Shown here in pieces: positions 11,521-24,418 of a stretch of DNA of 64,000 nucleotides. The position numbers and the translations under genes are program-made. Source of the stretch: Neurospora intermedia (Eukaryota > Ascomycota > Sordariomycetes > Sordariales > Sordariaceae). Location of the stretch: the NCBI GenBank assembly GCA_037102815.1, contig BTPP01000003.1:5952001-6016000 (forward strand). Reading direction: 5' to 3'. The stretch's first letter is position 1; each line of letters begins with the position of its first letter. The notes under the pieces were generated by a model. The model saw only the letters and a list, made by a program, of their open reading frames with translations, did not search any database and was not told the origin of the DNA.

Positions 11521-13293
11521 TCACATGTTCCCAGCCTTCACCTCCGAGCCCATTGCCTCAGAACGGGAAGCCGCACCGACGGCCACCCTCCCCTCCTTCC
11601 TAACCGCCTCCTCCGCCGCCTCAAACGCATCATAACAAAACAACACTTGCCTGAACTCCTTGGTCCACGGCAATGTATCCTTGTGCGGCAACGGCCCCTT
11701 GTAATACCTCCTCGCCTCTTCCTCCACGCCTTCGACGTTCAGCCATTTGGGCCCAGCATTGGACGCCAACATAGTCAAGTTGCACCTCGGAATACGTAGC
11801 TGATCAAATAGCTTTAAACGACGCTTGACAAACTCTTCAAGCTGCGGCGGATCAGAGGGGAAGTCGCGAAAGAGGACCTCCATCGTGGCGGCAGACTCGA
11901 TGGCGATGGCTCCGCCGGCTGCGTGCGTCGGCATCATCACGTGCGCCGCGTCGCCTATCACCACTGCTTTGCCGCGGACGAAGGAGTTCAAGGCGGGTCT
12001 TTTGAAGAGGTGATGGACTTTGATGCCTTTCTCGCCTGTCCCCCTTCCATTCTCCTGTTCCACTTTCTCTTCCCCTTCCTCCTCATAAGCCAAATCAACC
12101 AAACTCCTCACCGCCCCGTGAAACCCGCTCAAAACTTTCAGCACCTCCTTCCTCCCCACGGCCGTTGACCAACCCCGACCTGGTAACGACTCCCCGGCCT
12201 CCCCACTAGGTTGTGGCGGCGTGTCATGTACGATAGCGTTGTTGAGCACGCGTCCGCCGCGGCAGGGGTAAGAGACCCAAAGTACATCACGAATGGGGTC
12301 GTGCCATGACAAAAAGCCGGGGAGGGGGCCGCCTTGACTGTGAGGAAGAAAGTGTGGGCGCAGAGAAGGGTTGGTGAGGAGCGAGGAGGAAGGGGTGAGG
12401 GGGAGGAGGAAGCGGTAGATAGAGCGGCTGGTTGGTTGTGCTAGGTACGAGGATGGTGTCGAGGAAGGTGGCAGGATGGATGGGAGGAGTTTGGACTGGC
12501 GGCCGGGGGGAAAGAAGGTTAGCGAAGGTCATGCAAGGAGGGAAGGAGGGGTGGAACGGAGGAGGAAGGAGAACACAGGCAATGAACGTACGTGGGCACC
12601 GTCTGCAATAACGACCAGATCCCAGCCCTCCAGGCTTGTTCCATCTTTGAGCTCAATCACGCCTTCTTCGCAATCCAATCCCGCCACTTCTTTTCCCAAC
12701 TGTATCTCAACCATCCCTCCATCAACCACCCCTTTCGTTCCGTGCTCCCCATCTACTTTGTCCTCTGTTTCCCTCGTCCTTTCTTTACTTCTAGATATCG
12801 CCCCCTTTACCCTCTGCGCCCCAACCAACTCCCTCAACCCCCAATGTAAATCCGCCCTATGAACGCCCCAAGACCCTCCATGTCCCTTTTCACCTCCCAC
12901 TCCCAAATCCTCCCCAAACCCTTTATATTCCTCCGACTTGACAACCTCCAACGTATCGGCCCTCGCAAATCGAATACTCCAATTCGGCACCGGCTCCGCC
13001 TTGTTGAAATCGAAGCCCCATCGCGAGAGACATACGCTGGCGTTGGGAGGCAAAGTGATGGCGGCGCCGGTCTCGTTGGAAAAGAGCGAGCGCTCAAAGA
13101 TGGTGCACGACCAACCAGCTCGGCGGAGGGAAATGGAGGCGGAGAGGCCCGAAATGCCGGCGCCGAGGATGGCGGCGCGGGGGCGGTAGTTCTGGATCGA
13201 GGATGAGGAGGAGGAGGAGGTCAGAGAGGTTGTCGAGGAGGGAGCCGCGGATGGACTAGTCTTGGGTTGGCCTACGTCTAGTGCGGAAGACAT
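11521..13293 (-). CDS. FAD-dependent monooxygenase, salicylate hydroxylase-like
   Basis: Two exons, 13293-12592 and 12495-11521, separated by a 96-bp intron with donor GTACGT, a CTAAC branch-point candidate and a CAG acceptor, phase 0. The product is 558 residues. After a Ser-rich N-terminus, the dinucleotide-binding motif GAGISG lies at residues 44-49 with the acidic end of the second strand (FER) near 68. The ADGAH motif at 230-234 corresponds to the conserved DG motif. Exon 2 carries GDAAHVMMPTHAAGGAIAIE, the second FAD/ribityl motif of class A flavin monooxygenases. Such enzymes use NAD(P)H and O2 to hydroxylate aromatic or polyketide substrates. The gene is divergent from the Zn2Cys6 regulator at 15846, so regulation by it is conceivable. 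Substrate unknown. Confidence 0.85.
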
Positions 13294-13649
13294 ATCGGCG
13301 ATGAACTCGGACGATGGCTAAGAGGGTTGGATGGTGATGTTCGAGGCTGGAGGATGCATCTCGACGTCGTCAAATCTCCGCACGCGGGTGGCAGGTCAGT
13401 CATCAAGCACGCTCGCTGTACGACCCTCATACCGGCGTCGTCGCACAGCAGCGCGTGGCAAACAGCTGCATCGTCGTAGCTCATTCCATTTCCATGCATG
13501 ACAAGAGTGCAACGCGCATCCCGTTCAGTCAGCGATGCATAGTGTACGGCTGAAGTCCAGATGGTTGGCCATCATGCGTGCCAGGAGGATTGATCTCTTA
13601 GCGGTTGGTCCATTCTCGCTGCGCCCTGGCGGCCACCGCTATTTTCTTT

Positions 13650-13681
<32 letters not shown>

Positions 13682-15845
13682 TCTTGTAGCGTTTCCCCAC
13701 TGTTTGTCCGTCAGCACCTGAGATCTCGATGACATTTCAGGCCTGGGTTTCACCTGGTACAAGAGAAAACCGCCTCGCTTAATCGACCATCTCGATGCGC
13801 CTTTGGTATTTCCCTCAATATTTGTGGGGCTGGCTTCCCCTGTAATGCCGGGCCGAGCAGCAAATCCATCAGATATTGTTAAAATCAGGTGGTGAGGGCA
13901 TTCACAGATGCAGGTAAACACACCACTCATGTCGAGATAGCACAAGGGAGCTATGTCCATCCCACCGAACCTCCGCCAGTCGACGATTTGGGCCTAGAAC
14001 TGTCTGGTATGTCGAACACCGTTGAGCCCGTCCGGGAGATTGTCGGACCCATCCATTCCTTTTGCAGTCATCCGGCCGCAGATGCTTGGTAGAATGTCCG
14101 GCGATGCCACCTTCAAAGTCCGATCCTTTCGCCTTCACCATAAAGTCTCCGCAGCATGTAGGCCAGCTGGCCCAGGACCACCCCGGCTTGGGTCACCAGT
14201 CGAGTGGGCGGCGGTTTGCGGGAAAAAACAAGTCTGTGGGGAAAGGATCGGGAGTCCATTTCGGATTACACATGCATCCATCACGGGGCCAGCAACGGGG
14301 ACATGGACGTCTGACTGACGAGAAAAAGGCCAGCTGTATCTCCGGTGCTAGTCAACAACAAGTTCGTGCTTCCGCCGTGACATGGACCGCAAGCGCAAGG
14401 TACAATCCCCCTCTTGGGTCCTCGTTCTGTCACGCAGGGTACGGGGAGTTGGCGGCGGGGGACCGGACTCATCTCCGGATTATGTTAGTGGACGTAACCG
14501 GGATCCCACGACTTGCTACGTCTGAGCTGGTAGGGTTCCTAACAATATCTGACTGGAGCTGGCTGATTTCGACAGGCGTGATTGGACCAAAATCAAGGTG
14601 AAAAAAAAAGGGGGCGAAGGGAGAGTGGAAGCCACGGAACCGTTGGGGTCGTTATCACCACCCAAGTTTTGCCCGTGCCGTGCTCCAACCGTTTCACATC
14701 TTCGGGCAATGCCATCCATCCATCCAGCAAAGAGGAGCACCCGGAGATTTCAACGCGCTTCCTTCCCCCCCGCGTGCGGGCTTTCATGCCATTGCTGAGT
14801 CGTTTCTGTTAGGGAACAGAGACTGCGTAGGGCCCAATCAAGGTAAATGCCTGGCCTCCTGAGCGGGCACACGAGTGGTCGAGTGGACGTTCGTTCTCAC
14901 AGAAAGATTCCTCCTCTGGCCGTGTTCATGGGGGCCTCCGATTGGAAAATCATCATCGTCATCTTGCGATCATAGACACACCCTGACCTATGTACCAAGG
15001 AACAGCTCGCTGATCATCCGTCTCCGTCCAGTGATCCATCGCTGCAGCAATTTGGTGGGGCAAGAGTACCTCTACCTGTCTAGGAACCTGCTCCGTTGGC
15101 TGGATCCCATCCTTTGAAAGCGTGCTGCGGGCACACTGTACCTTGGGCCAGAAAGGATAGGTAGCCAAGAGAGGCTTTACCGGCATTCGGGGCCGGTTCC
15201 TTGCGGAGTGTTTTCTCGGGTTGGTTGGACGTGATCCCGGTTCCAGTTGAGCAGCAGTGTGGTCCCGTTGTGACCGCCCACCCCCCCTCGTGCCCCCCCA
15301 GTCTCGACTAGGGAAGCATCACCCGTGTGTGCGTGGGTGTACATACGTATTGCTTCAGTTTTCCTCACGGACCGCTTGTTGACAGCTGGGGGGCTACCTC
15401 TTTGAGCTGGCCCGCTGCTTATGCTGGCCACTGCCTACCACGGTTGCAGCTGTTGCTGGCTCGGGTAGGATCCACAAGAGAAGCATCGGGTCTTCGGGAT
15501 TCAGGCCAGGCCAGGCCAGGACAGGGCAGCCAGACACCGCTGACAGAAAGAAAGCCTTTTGCTTCGCTTTCTCCTCAGCCATCGGAGGACCGAAAAAAAA
15601 AAGGGAAGAGAGAGCAATACCACCTCATCCTTGTTCCTCAACAACGTGGATTACAACAACATCCAGTACCACCTCAACTCCCTGTCGTGCCTTTCCATGC
15701 GGCTACGGACCCAAGCAGACCTTTGTTCTCCCTGTTGTCGTCCCCTCTCCCCTGGACATTTCAGCAGCACCAGCCCAAGGACCACTGTTCTCGTCTAGAG
15801 CATCCAGTCCCCTACCCAGTCCTTTTCGAGTTCGAGCAGGTACCG
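13294..15845. other. Shared 2.5-kb divergent promoter region
   Basis: The interval separates the divergently transcribed FAD monooxygenase and the six-exon Zn2Cys6 gene. It includes a T25 homopolymer at 13653-13677. Open frames of up to 179 codons occur but show no domain. It probably holds both promoters and a long 5' UTR of the regulator. A frame upstream of 15846 stays open to 15327, so a longer N-terminus is not strictly excluded, but its residues look non-coding. Confidence 0.45.
13653..13677. repeat. Poly-T tract (25)
   Basis: An uninterrupted run of 25 T in the divergent intergenic region upstream of the FAD monooxygenase start, a typical nucleosome-depleting promoter tract. The exact length is prone to sequencing error. 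Confidence 0.8.
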
Positions 15846-17732
15846 ATGCAAAACTTTCGCGAGATCCGACCAGCTTCCAACCCAACCAACGGCGGCCACG
15901 ATGTTGAGGGAGTAGCAGCACAACCAGCACTACAGCCACGAGACCACGCTGAGCAGCAACAACAACAGCGTCACACTCACAATCTCCCCCATGTCGTTGC
16001 CCCGGGCTTTCCAGTTGCTGCCGGAAATACTGGCCTACCAATATCCGTCCAAGGGCCACAGCGATTGGAAAGTATTGTGCTTCCGAGGAGAAAGCGCAGT
16101 GTGGTTCAAGCATGCCGTGACTGCCGCAAGACAAAGGCCAAGGTGTGAAATTTGTTTGTTTTTCTGGTACTCTACACCTTCCTGTCCTTCTTCGCCACCC
16201 CTTTCCCATCATTTCGCCTAATTCCCGTGGCTTGCATACCTGTATCACCCATTAGCCACCCGCGTGTCAAGTCAACGTTGGCCTGTGTCATGTCATTGTT
16301 TGCTAACCCCTGTCCCGGTTCTTGTTTACCACGGGCAACCTTCCTAATCTAGTGCGGCGGACAACGTCCCAAGTGCAACAACTGCAAAGCCAAGGGACGA
16401 CAATGCGGTTACGATGGCGAAGAGGGCCAGTCTCGGTACAAGGCCATGAAGTCGCGCCTGGCACTGCTGGAGAAGACGATGCAGCAGCTGAGAAAAGCGA
16501 CGCCCGAGCAGGCGGTGCGCTTGATTGAGGAGCTGAAGCAGACGCCTGACGATTTTTTCACCCCCATGGCGGCTGTTGACGAGGATGAGAACATGAATAC
16601 TCCTACCGGTACATCGCCATCGACGGTTACGACCTCGGTTGGGAATGTTTCTACGGCTTCTGGGTCACGGCACAGCTCTGGCCAGTCCATGACCGGTCTG
16701 GCACACCAGGAACAAGAAGAAGCGTCTCCCTTCCGTGATCGAGCATCAATCTCGACCGAACCGCCCATTTTATCTCCCACACCGTGGCAACTATGGGTGG
16801 ACAACAGCAGCACCGCGGTCAATCCGTCTCCCGGAGGACCATTCAGCAGCAGCAGCAGCAGCAGCAATGGACGACGACAATCCGCCCCACCAGCAGCTGT
16901 TCACATTCCGATTCCCGACCTCGAGACTACCAACGCCGCTATAAACGAGTACTTTATCCGTATCGACCAGCTCTTCCAGCCCTTTTCCCGCGACGAGCTC
17001 AAATCTCTGCACCGAATCGCTTCCGGCCTTGACGACTCTACACTGAATTCTGCCCCCATGGACCGGAAACGGCAACAGCAAATAGCCCTCAGCTGCCTCA
17101 CAGCCGTCGCCTCCCTGGGTTCTCAGTGCCTTATGGATGCGCAGACGGACAGCCGGGTTCAAGAACAAGAAGCGTTCACAAATATCGCCAGACATTATTT
17201 GGATGTGGTCATTGAGCACGCGCCGTTGGACGCAGTACGGGTGTGTGCGCTGCTGGCGGGAACAGTGATTATGAACAAGCCTGGGTTGGCGCTCAGTTAT
17301 GTTGGTGTGTTTCCCTCCCCCCTTTTGCCTTTTTTCTTTCCTTCTCTCCGCTGGCTTTCCAGTCTTTCAGCTTCCTCTTTTTCCCCCTCTTTTTCCACCT
17401 TTCATTCCTTCCAGAAACACCTCGTGTCATGAAAGACCAATCGCAATTGCAGTGCAATAGGAGCTTAGACTGGAAGGAAAGAACGAGGTTGGAACAAGAA
17501 GTTGTGAGAAGATCCTCATTCACGGCTGGGGAGATCTACGGCCCATTTCTCCCGTCCGAATCGAACACAGACTGAATCGAGATGCACTAACGCCAAGATC
17601 TGCAATCCTCCCCCCTTTTAAAGAAACGGGAATAAACCTGTTTTCTAGAGCCTACAGGATGAATCACGATGCGGCGCAGAAGCAGGCACAACTACTCGAG
17701 GCCCAACAGACGCAGAGACACCACCAGGCTTT

Positions 17733-17777
<45 letters not shown>

Positions 17778-19426
17778 GAGACATGGTGGTCAGGCAATGG
17801 TGTCTCCTACAGCCTCGTCTTCTCCTGTGCTGCCGCACAAGGAAACAATCGGCCATGGAAGAAGTTGGCGGACGTTGGTTTTCCTGGCAAGGTACGTACC
17901 CTTCTTTTAGATGACAGCGTCAACTTGTTTCGATGTCGTTCCATTCCATGTCGTCGTTGCTGCTGCACGGACCGTGTGCGTGCGCGTGCCGGCATGGTGC
18001 CAATGGACGACGTATGGATGGATGGTGTGGTGTGACAAAGGGGGGAACTGCGGAACCGGCCGCTTTCTCCACTGATCGTCGGCTTTGTCGCTATTGGACA
18101 GGTAGAGGTAGTTCCCTGCTGTGTTGCCAGGAGTGCTAATGTTTTCCGTTGTCTCCAGTTGGCTGAGCTCGGCTCACGGGTACATTATTGGTAGCGACTT
18201 GCTGGTTGAGCGACAATTGGTGAGTTTATTTTTTTTAATTGCTGTTTGGAACTATTGGGAGGCTATTGGGAGGCCTATAATCCCCACCCTACCTACACTC
18301 AGATGCCTCGGACTCTCGGCCTAGAGAGAGAGAGAAATGTGCTGACCAGTAGCAGAGTCCGGAAGCCGAGCCGCCGTATCCCGAGAATGCGGATTTGGTC
18401 GAGAGTAAGTCCGGGCGTTTCTTGGTTTCTTTGTTGTCATTGTTTACAACGCCCCTTTTTTGCACAGTGTCACCATCACAACTGCCCCTGTGTTAACCCT
18501 TCCGTCCTCTTCATTCCTCTTCATCAAACAACAACACCAGCACCGCCACCACCACCAATCTCGTCCCCAACTAACACTTCCCATAGTCACCGAAATCGCC
18601 CTAACCCGCCTCTGCTACATCAAATCCTTCATCTTGCGCCTTCGCGCCTCCAACCGGGATCTTACCCCTCACTCCATCCGGCACGTCCTCCATTCCCTTC
18701 GCCACTGGTACCACACCCTCCCCTCGGCCATCCAACTCAACTTCCACAACCTGTCTCGCTTCTCGCCCGCCGGTTCGCCCTTTCCCCAGACGACTTCCGG
18801 AGTCTCTTCAGGCACGACCTCCGGCCTCCTTGAAACCCATCGCTCCATCCATCACATCCACATCCTCTACTCCGACTCCATTACCCTGTTGTACCGCTGG
18901 TTAATCTCCGAAAGCATCACCTGCCGGCTGCACGGCAACCACGAGGGACATCATGCACTGGACACACCCCTTCGGGAACTTCTCCTGGAGCACGCGGATG
19001 ACGCGATCCGCGTCGCCGGACTAAGCGCTGTAGTGTTGCGGAGAATGATTCACAATGACGAAGAAATTCTGATGCCCTCCTGGACGGCCGGATTCCAGGC
19101 TTATACCAGCTGCGCGGTTCTGCTCTGGTCAGTAGTAGGCAAGATGATCAACGGCGTCGGTCTTTACCCTCCACAAACAACAACAAGAGGCACGGGAGGT
19201 GAGACAAACAGCATGATCGAATGGGAATATCAGGACCGCTATGGCTGGCACGGCGAACTCGAGCGTGTACGCGATTGTCTCGTTGTTTTGGAGCTGTGCG
19301 CTGGCTTGGGAGGGGGGAGAGATGGAGCAGAGAGGTGGTGGAGGCGCATGAGGGCTTTGCTTTCGGTTGTGGAATCTTCTGTCACTTATCGACTGTGGGA
19401 ACAACAGCAGCAGCATCGACAACAGC

Positions 19427-19458
<32 letters not shown>

Positions 19459-19971
19459 CGCCCGCCGCCCCAGGCCATCGAACCCCAAGATCGCAGCTAC
19501 CTCCTTACCCTCCCATCTCCGCATGCGACTATGAAGTCCAACGGCAAGCCGGTGGCGGTGGATTACTCCCTCGCCAGAGTCTCGGTTAGTCTGATAATGC
19601 TCCTACATCAAAGTTTTGGAGCGCCAGGGAGCCAGAAGCTGGAGGGAGTAGGCGATGAAGAATTTGCAGCGGGTGATTGGGGACAGCACTCTTCGCGGAG
19701 AGGAAGTGCAACTGGTGCAGGTGAGAATAGAAATGGAAGTGGCAGTGCCAACTTGTTGAATGGTTTGTTGGATTTGGAGAGCGAGCAGGCGAGCATTTTG
19801 GAATGGTTGGGGTGGAATTTGCCTGTGAGTGGTGGAATTGGGTTGAATGGGAACGGGGATGTGCCTGTTGATCCGGTGATTTTGGGCGGTTATCAGGGGA
19901 TGAACCAAGATGATCGTCGTGGAAGTGGTGGTGGTGGTATGGGGATGATGAGGATGGACTTGGAGAGGTAG
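15846..19971 (+). CDS. Zn(II)2Cys6 transcription factor with fungal_trans domain
   Basis: Six-exon model: 15846-16142, 16353-17308, 17649-17891, 18159-18219, 18356-18404, 18587-19971, giving 996 residues with consistent phase. The binuclear cluster is split by intron 1 and is canonical once spliced: Cys 90, 93, 100, 107, 110 and 117, spacing C-x2-C-x6-C-x6-C-x2-C-x6-C, preceded by basic PRRKR. A coiled-coil-like segment follows (KSRLALLEKTMQQLRKA). Exons 3-6 rebuild a fungal-specific regulator domain: YVGVAYRMNHDAAQ, TLVFLASWLSSAHGYIIG, then ENADLVEITEIALTRLCYIK. Exon 3 encodes about 15 consecutive Ala, exon 6 a poly-Gln stretch. The weakest junction is the exon 2 donor (GTTTCC), chosen because it alone restores the domain frame. 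It should be a nuclear DNA-binding regulator; target genes unknown, the divergent monooxygenase being a candidate. Confidence 0.85.
17734..17777 (+). repeat. GCT trinucleotide repeat encoding poly-Ala
   Basis: About 14 GCT codons in exon 3 of the Zn2Cys6 gene, ending with GCG, giving around 15 alanines within the regulatory domain. Length polymorphism between strains is likely. Confidence 0.85.
19402..19459 (+). repeat. CAA/CAG repeat encoding poly-Gln
   Basis: A mixed CAA/CAG tract in exon 6 of the Zn2Cys6 gene, interrupted once by a His-Arg pair and followed by RPPP. It encodes a poly-Gln segment typical of fungal activators. Confidence 0.85.
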
Positions 19972-20352
19972 TGAGCCTAGACACTGATCTGCAAGTTAAA
20001 GCCCAGGTTTTCCAGTTGTTTCATGCTGTGATTGGCATTTTCAAGGAGCTGATGCCGGTGATGCGATGCAAGAGCGACTCAGTGTTGCAATTCTGCTGAC
20101 GAACTGTTCGACCAAGGTACGCAATCTCGAGCTTAAATCACTCGCGGAAGGAAACAATGACGGAACAACCTTCGCATCCAAATGCTACAAGTTGAGAGAA
20201 GCATGAGCCATACTTATGCGTTCCCATATAGAGGTACTAAGATCGTCCAATCCCGAGCCCTCCACGAGACGCCTTCCATGCATGTTCAACCTGTTTGCAT
20301 CAATGCCACTGCCAAGTTATGTTCACCTCCCCTGCCCCCAACCTCCATGTCC
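19972..20352. other. Convergent 3' flanks of two regulators
   Basis: 381 bp between the stop codons of the two convergent Zn2Cys6 genes, presumably their 3' UTRs. Nothing else is seen. Confidence 0.5.
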
Positions 20353-21896
20353 CTATCTCTGGTACCCATGCTGTCCATGTATCTGTTGCACATGATGCTC
20401 CTGCCCCCAAAACATTACCGCACCTGCGTTCTCTTTTAGCCATCCTTGTGCTCCTGCCGCAGCCCACTGCTGTCCCGGCATCTGCTGTCTGTAACCCTGA
20501 CTATGGTGATGGCCACCGTACTGCATCCCGCTAGTTGGTGGGCCAGCTATCTCAACATCCACATCAAAATCGAACGCGGTACTTGCTTCATCTTCTGTTG
20601 GGTCGAAACTGGGTAAATCGTCGTTCAGTATTTGTATCCTTTGCTCAAGATGTTGGACCTTGACGGCTTGAACGAGCACTTGGTCGGAAGGCTGGCTCGA
20701 CATTTCGAGATCTTTGAGGCAGTGGAGCATGTAAGGCGTGAAGACTGTTGGTGAGAGCTGGGATAGATGTGTTGCGGCGCTGTTGGTTATTTCCTATTAG
20801 CTGTTCTGGGCATCTTTGTATAACGCTTGAACACCCCCCCGGTTACCCTCTTTACGGTAAAAGGCAGTCGCAGCAACAAAAGGAAGACATACCATGACCG
20901 TAAATACCATACCCCGAGCAATAACCTCTTCTCGATATCAGTTACCATATTCTCTTCCTCTTTCATCTGCCTCGGGTTGCAGTTAAGTCCCAAGTCCTGA
21001 ACCAAACCTTCCGCTATCCCTAACAGACTGTTAAGCGCTCCTCTATGCTGCTCACACCACCATCTCCACCGTCCAAGCATCATCACAGCTGCCATCAGCA
21101 TCTCTAGGGTGCGCTCTCCCCTCAGCGTCACCATGTTCGAAACATGATTGACAAACTGATATACCTGACTTAGTAGCGTTGACTCTGACACGTTTGTCGT
21201 GGCAGTGAAGGTGGTGGCAGCCGCAAGGCGGATCGCCGACATGAGCACCGGCCTCTCCACTGCCAACGCTTGACTATCCACGTTACTCGGAACTACTATA
21301 AACGGGAAAGTTGGTTGGATTTGGGTCAAGAACGTTTGCATAGCGTCTTCGTCTGCAGTAGGACTTGGTGGGGAGCTTGGACAATTTTGAAGGCCATCGA
21401 GAGGTGGAATGGATACATGTGTCCGAAGGGCGGGAGGCGGGGAGAGGGTTATAGAGAGTAAGGGTGATGAGGTCACGCTTTTTAACGGGGCCTGTTGCAG
21501 AGATATGTCCGCAGCGAGGTTGCCGATTGATGTTGATGTGAAATCTGCGGTTGATGTAGTGGAGGGAGGTGAAAGGGAGCCGTCGGTGTCAACGTAGAGG
21601 GAAGAAGATGCATAGAGGGATTCTTTCCTGCTGAAGGGAAGCCAAGGCAGTTAGATAGCACCGAGGGTAGATCATGGTGAATGCCGAAAGGTAATGGAAA
21701 CAAACCTTGCTGTCCTTGACTGTCTCTGCTTCCTGGACCCTTGTATCCGTTCCGTACAGGTCTTGAGCAACCGCTCGCATCTGTCACACTTGGACCCTCG
21801 TGTCTCGGACGTTCGAGAGCACTTTGCCTTGGCTGCAGCACATTGGGCGCAAGCCGTTCCCCATTTTGTCGTTTGATTGGACTTTGTCTTGTTCAT
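20353..21896 (-). CDS. Zn(II)2Cys6 transcription factor, AflR-like architecture
   Basis: Three exons: 21896-21706, 21630-20893 and 20779-20353. Introns have GTTTGT and GTATGT donors and CAG acceptors, and the phases join cleanly; the product is 451 residues. The zinc cluster is at the very N-terminus: Cys 16, 19, 26, 37, 40 and 47 (C-x2-C-x6-C-x10-C-x2-C-x6-C), with a basic GSRKQRQSR linker after it. The middle contains a Ser/Thr/Pro-rich segment and then a helical regulatory region (MVTLRGERTLEMLMAAVMM, CEQHRGALNSLLGIAEGLV, GVWYLRSCAATHLSQL). The last junction is supported because it restores SCAATHLSQLSPTVFTPYM. An N-terminal cluster and moderate length resemble pathway-specific regulators of secondary metabolism, but the target is unknown. 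Start at 21896 is the first ATG in frame; the frame upstream begins with a non-ATG codon. Confidence 0.83.
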
Positions 21897-24418
21897 CCGT
21901 GTTGACGCTAAAGGTCTCAATTGGCTTCAAAGATGTCGCAGTCCAGGTGTTCCTGTTGTGAAAAGCGTACCTGTAGACAATGCCTAGAATGACTTGAAGT
22001 TTTTATCATTTTGTGCTGGTGGGTTCAGGTGATTGTTGTCGCGACGTATACCCCAACAACGAGTCAAGAGCTGACTCCATCAGAGTGTCATTCCACAGCT
22101 TTGTCGGCCTACCAGGCAATGATATCACGCAGCTCATGTCTCCAGTGTTCCGGAGAGTAAGACGACTAGGACCTTAGAAATCAAGCCCCGGCCCCATTTC
22201 TGACTTAGGGGCCCAGATTGGAGACTTGCGGCTCCAGGCGTGGAGTACATGATGACATGACAAGCAATTGCCGTGGTGGCTGGAGTGGGAAGGCTGGACA
22301 TGGGACAAAGAAGAAAATGGGGGTTACCATGGCACCACTGCACTGCGGGCGTAGGAAGTCTCACCCACTCTCGTCTTTTTTTATGGCGTACACATGTATC
22401 AGGCATCCCGGCTTGTCCGGTCTGTTGCTTTATTCTAGAAGAAATGTCGCCTTACCGCCCGGCACGGCGGAGGGCAAGGCCAGGCAACATCAGACTTTGA
22501 GCTCAGCGACCAGCAGCCAGGGTGAACAGCATTGCAGGGCAAATCACCCCTGGTTATTCCTTGTCGTTGTCGCGCTTATGCTAGCCCAGCCGCCGGTGGA
22601 TATAGCGACGGGAATTCTTGTTGTCTGCCTATCACTAGTCCAAGTGGCGAGAAAAATCCGGGCGTTCACTGTACCCAGGCCGCTAGGCAGCAATTTAGAT
22701 CTTTAAAAGGGGCTTGATGATGCCTCCAAAGAGATTGAGACGTCCCCACCCATCTTCAAACAATCAATGAGATGGACTGTAACTGTAGAGTCGGAGCGTG
22801 GTGAGCCGTCCCGATGCTATCGTAGGTTAGCTTTTTGCGGAGTTGAACGTGATATGACCTGACTTCGAGATAATGATAGCGCGTTCGTCGGCAGCAACTC
22901 TTTGCCAGTCCTTAACTGCTATTCTCGATTGGTTAAGTGCCGGTCAAGGTTGGTATGAGTGTTGATGTCTCTTTCCTGCTGTGGTCATCGTGATCATTGA
23001 TGATCGGAGATAACTGCAATGTCCGGTCATCACTACAGCACGCAGTCTCCCCCTGAAAGTGGCTCTGCGGTACATAGGTACCTAGGTACCTAGATACGGT
23101 TCAAATCTCAATGACAGCCTCCCCATCCGTACCTCAAAAGGTCATTCCAAAACATACAGAAAAGAACCACCAGTGCAAAGCACGCCGTGACTTGAGTGTC
23201 ATGAAGATGGTAAAGGTCTTCGAGTGCTGTTGGCATGCACAGTGTATAGTCCTTAGCCCTATAGGGCTCATAGGGCTATGGCTTGCAAGGGTGCCCTCAG
23301 TTTGACCGCAGTGTACCCAGTGCAGCTTTTCGTCTGTGAAAAGATCCCACTGTTAGGTACACCGCTTCAATACTTCCACTGTTCCATCCGCTCGAAGTAG
23401 TGTAGGGCGATGCTGGCTTGGAACTAACTTGTGGAAAGAAGCTTGTAAAAGCCGAGCAGTGCCCGGTTTCGTCAAGTTGTCGAAACGACCCCGGGGATAG
23501 AACAAAAAGCCTGTCAACCATGCTGCATTGCATCGTCTCTCGTGCAAGGTTCCATTCCGTCGTCAGTTGTATTGTATAACTTGCGAAAGTGGTTGCTTGA
23601 GTCCTTCTCGATCGATTTCTCGGCTACGCCAATGATATGGTCCCCTCATTCAAACTGAAAGTCTCAACAGGCCCCGAATTGATCGAGAGAAAAAGCGATT
23701 CATTTGCTGCCAAAATGGAACATGGTCTGAATACCGGGGTGACCGAAGGCTCGTCGCTGTCATGGAATTGACTGATACTTCTCCGCCACCTGATTCCTTT
23801 AAACTACTGGGAGTCCACCCGCTGATGCTTCTGCAGACGTGAGGCGGGCCGGTGCACCAAACATGGCATAGTAGGTCAGACGGGACGATGGATTGAGACG
23901 ATGATGGTTACAGATAGGACGTGATGGACGATGGAAGTGTTGATGCCAATTTTCGGCAGAAGGAACATCAGCCCAGCTCGGCGTTAACGAACCAACGGGC
24001 CGCACGCTGAAGGACTCTCGCTAGAGGGGAGGCTATCCCCGAAATGGGGAACGGGTGGTGCCGTTTAGGGGCGCAGGTTGGCGCCTAGTCTGGAATGCTG
24101 GGTTATGACAAGGGGGTGCCATAAGCGTTGCGATGAAGAATGATCCTTTGTTGGCTCTTGGAGTTGAGAAAAGTTGAAGGGACCGTCAGCAGAGATATTT
24201 GCAAGTCGGAACCGCCGAAACTGAAACTCCAAGCCCAGAAGTCGAGTTGCGGACTACGGTTTCCTCGAAAATGTGAATCATTCGATTATTGAGAGGAAGT
24301 CGCGGTCGTCGTTGTTGAGACTTTCCACCTTTGTCCTTTTATCCAAACCCTTATTATAACTTCTTCCTTCCCTTGAATCTTCCCCAGCCATTTTCAAGGC
24401 AATTGCTCCTTTCCACAC
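21897..24418. other. Gene-poor interval
   Basis: 2.5 kb upstream of the minus-strand Zn2Cys6 gene and downstream of the GNAT gene. It contains the palindromic run GGTACCTAGGTACC near 23078-23091, a motif type frequent in Neurospora intergenic DNA. No supported gene; the short frames show no domain. Confidence 0.45.

Noticed and set aside
14062-14601. 179-codon plus-strand frame upstream of the six-exon regulator
   Set aside because: No domain, and it overlaps another frame of similar quality; probably leader or promoter DNA.
23070-23110. GGTTCAAATCTC with an upstream A-box-like TGGCTCTGCGG
   Set aside because: No T-stem or acceptor stem pairs around it, so it is not a tRNA.
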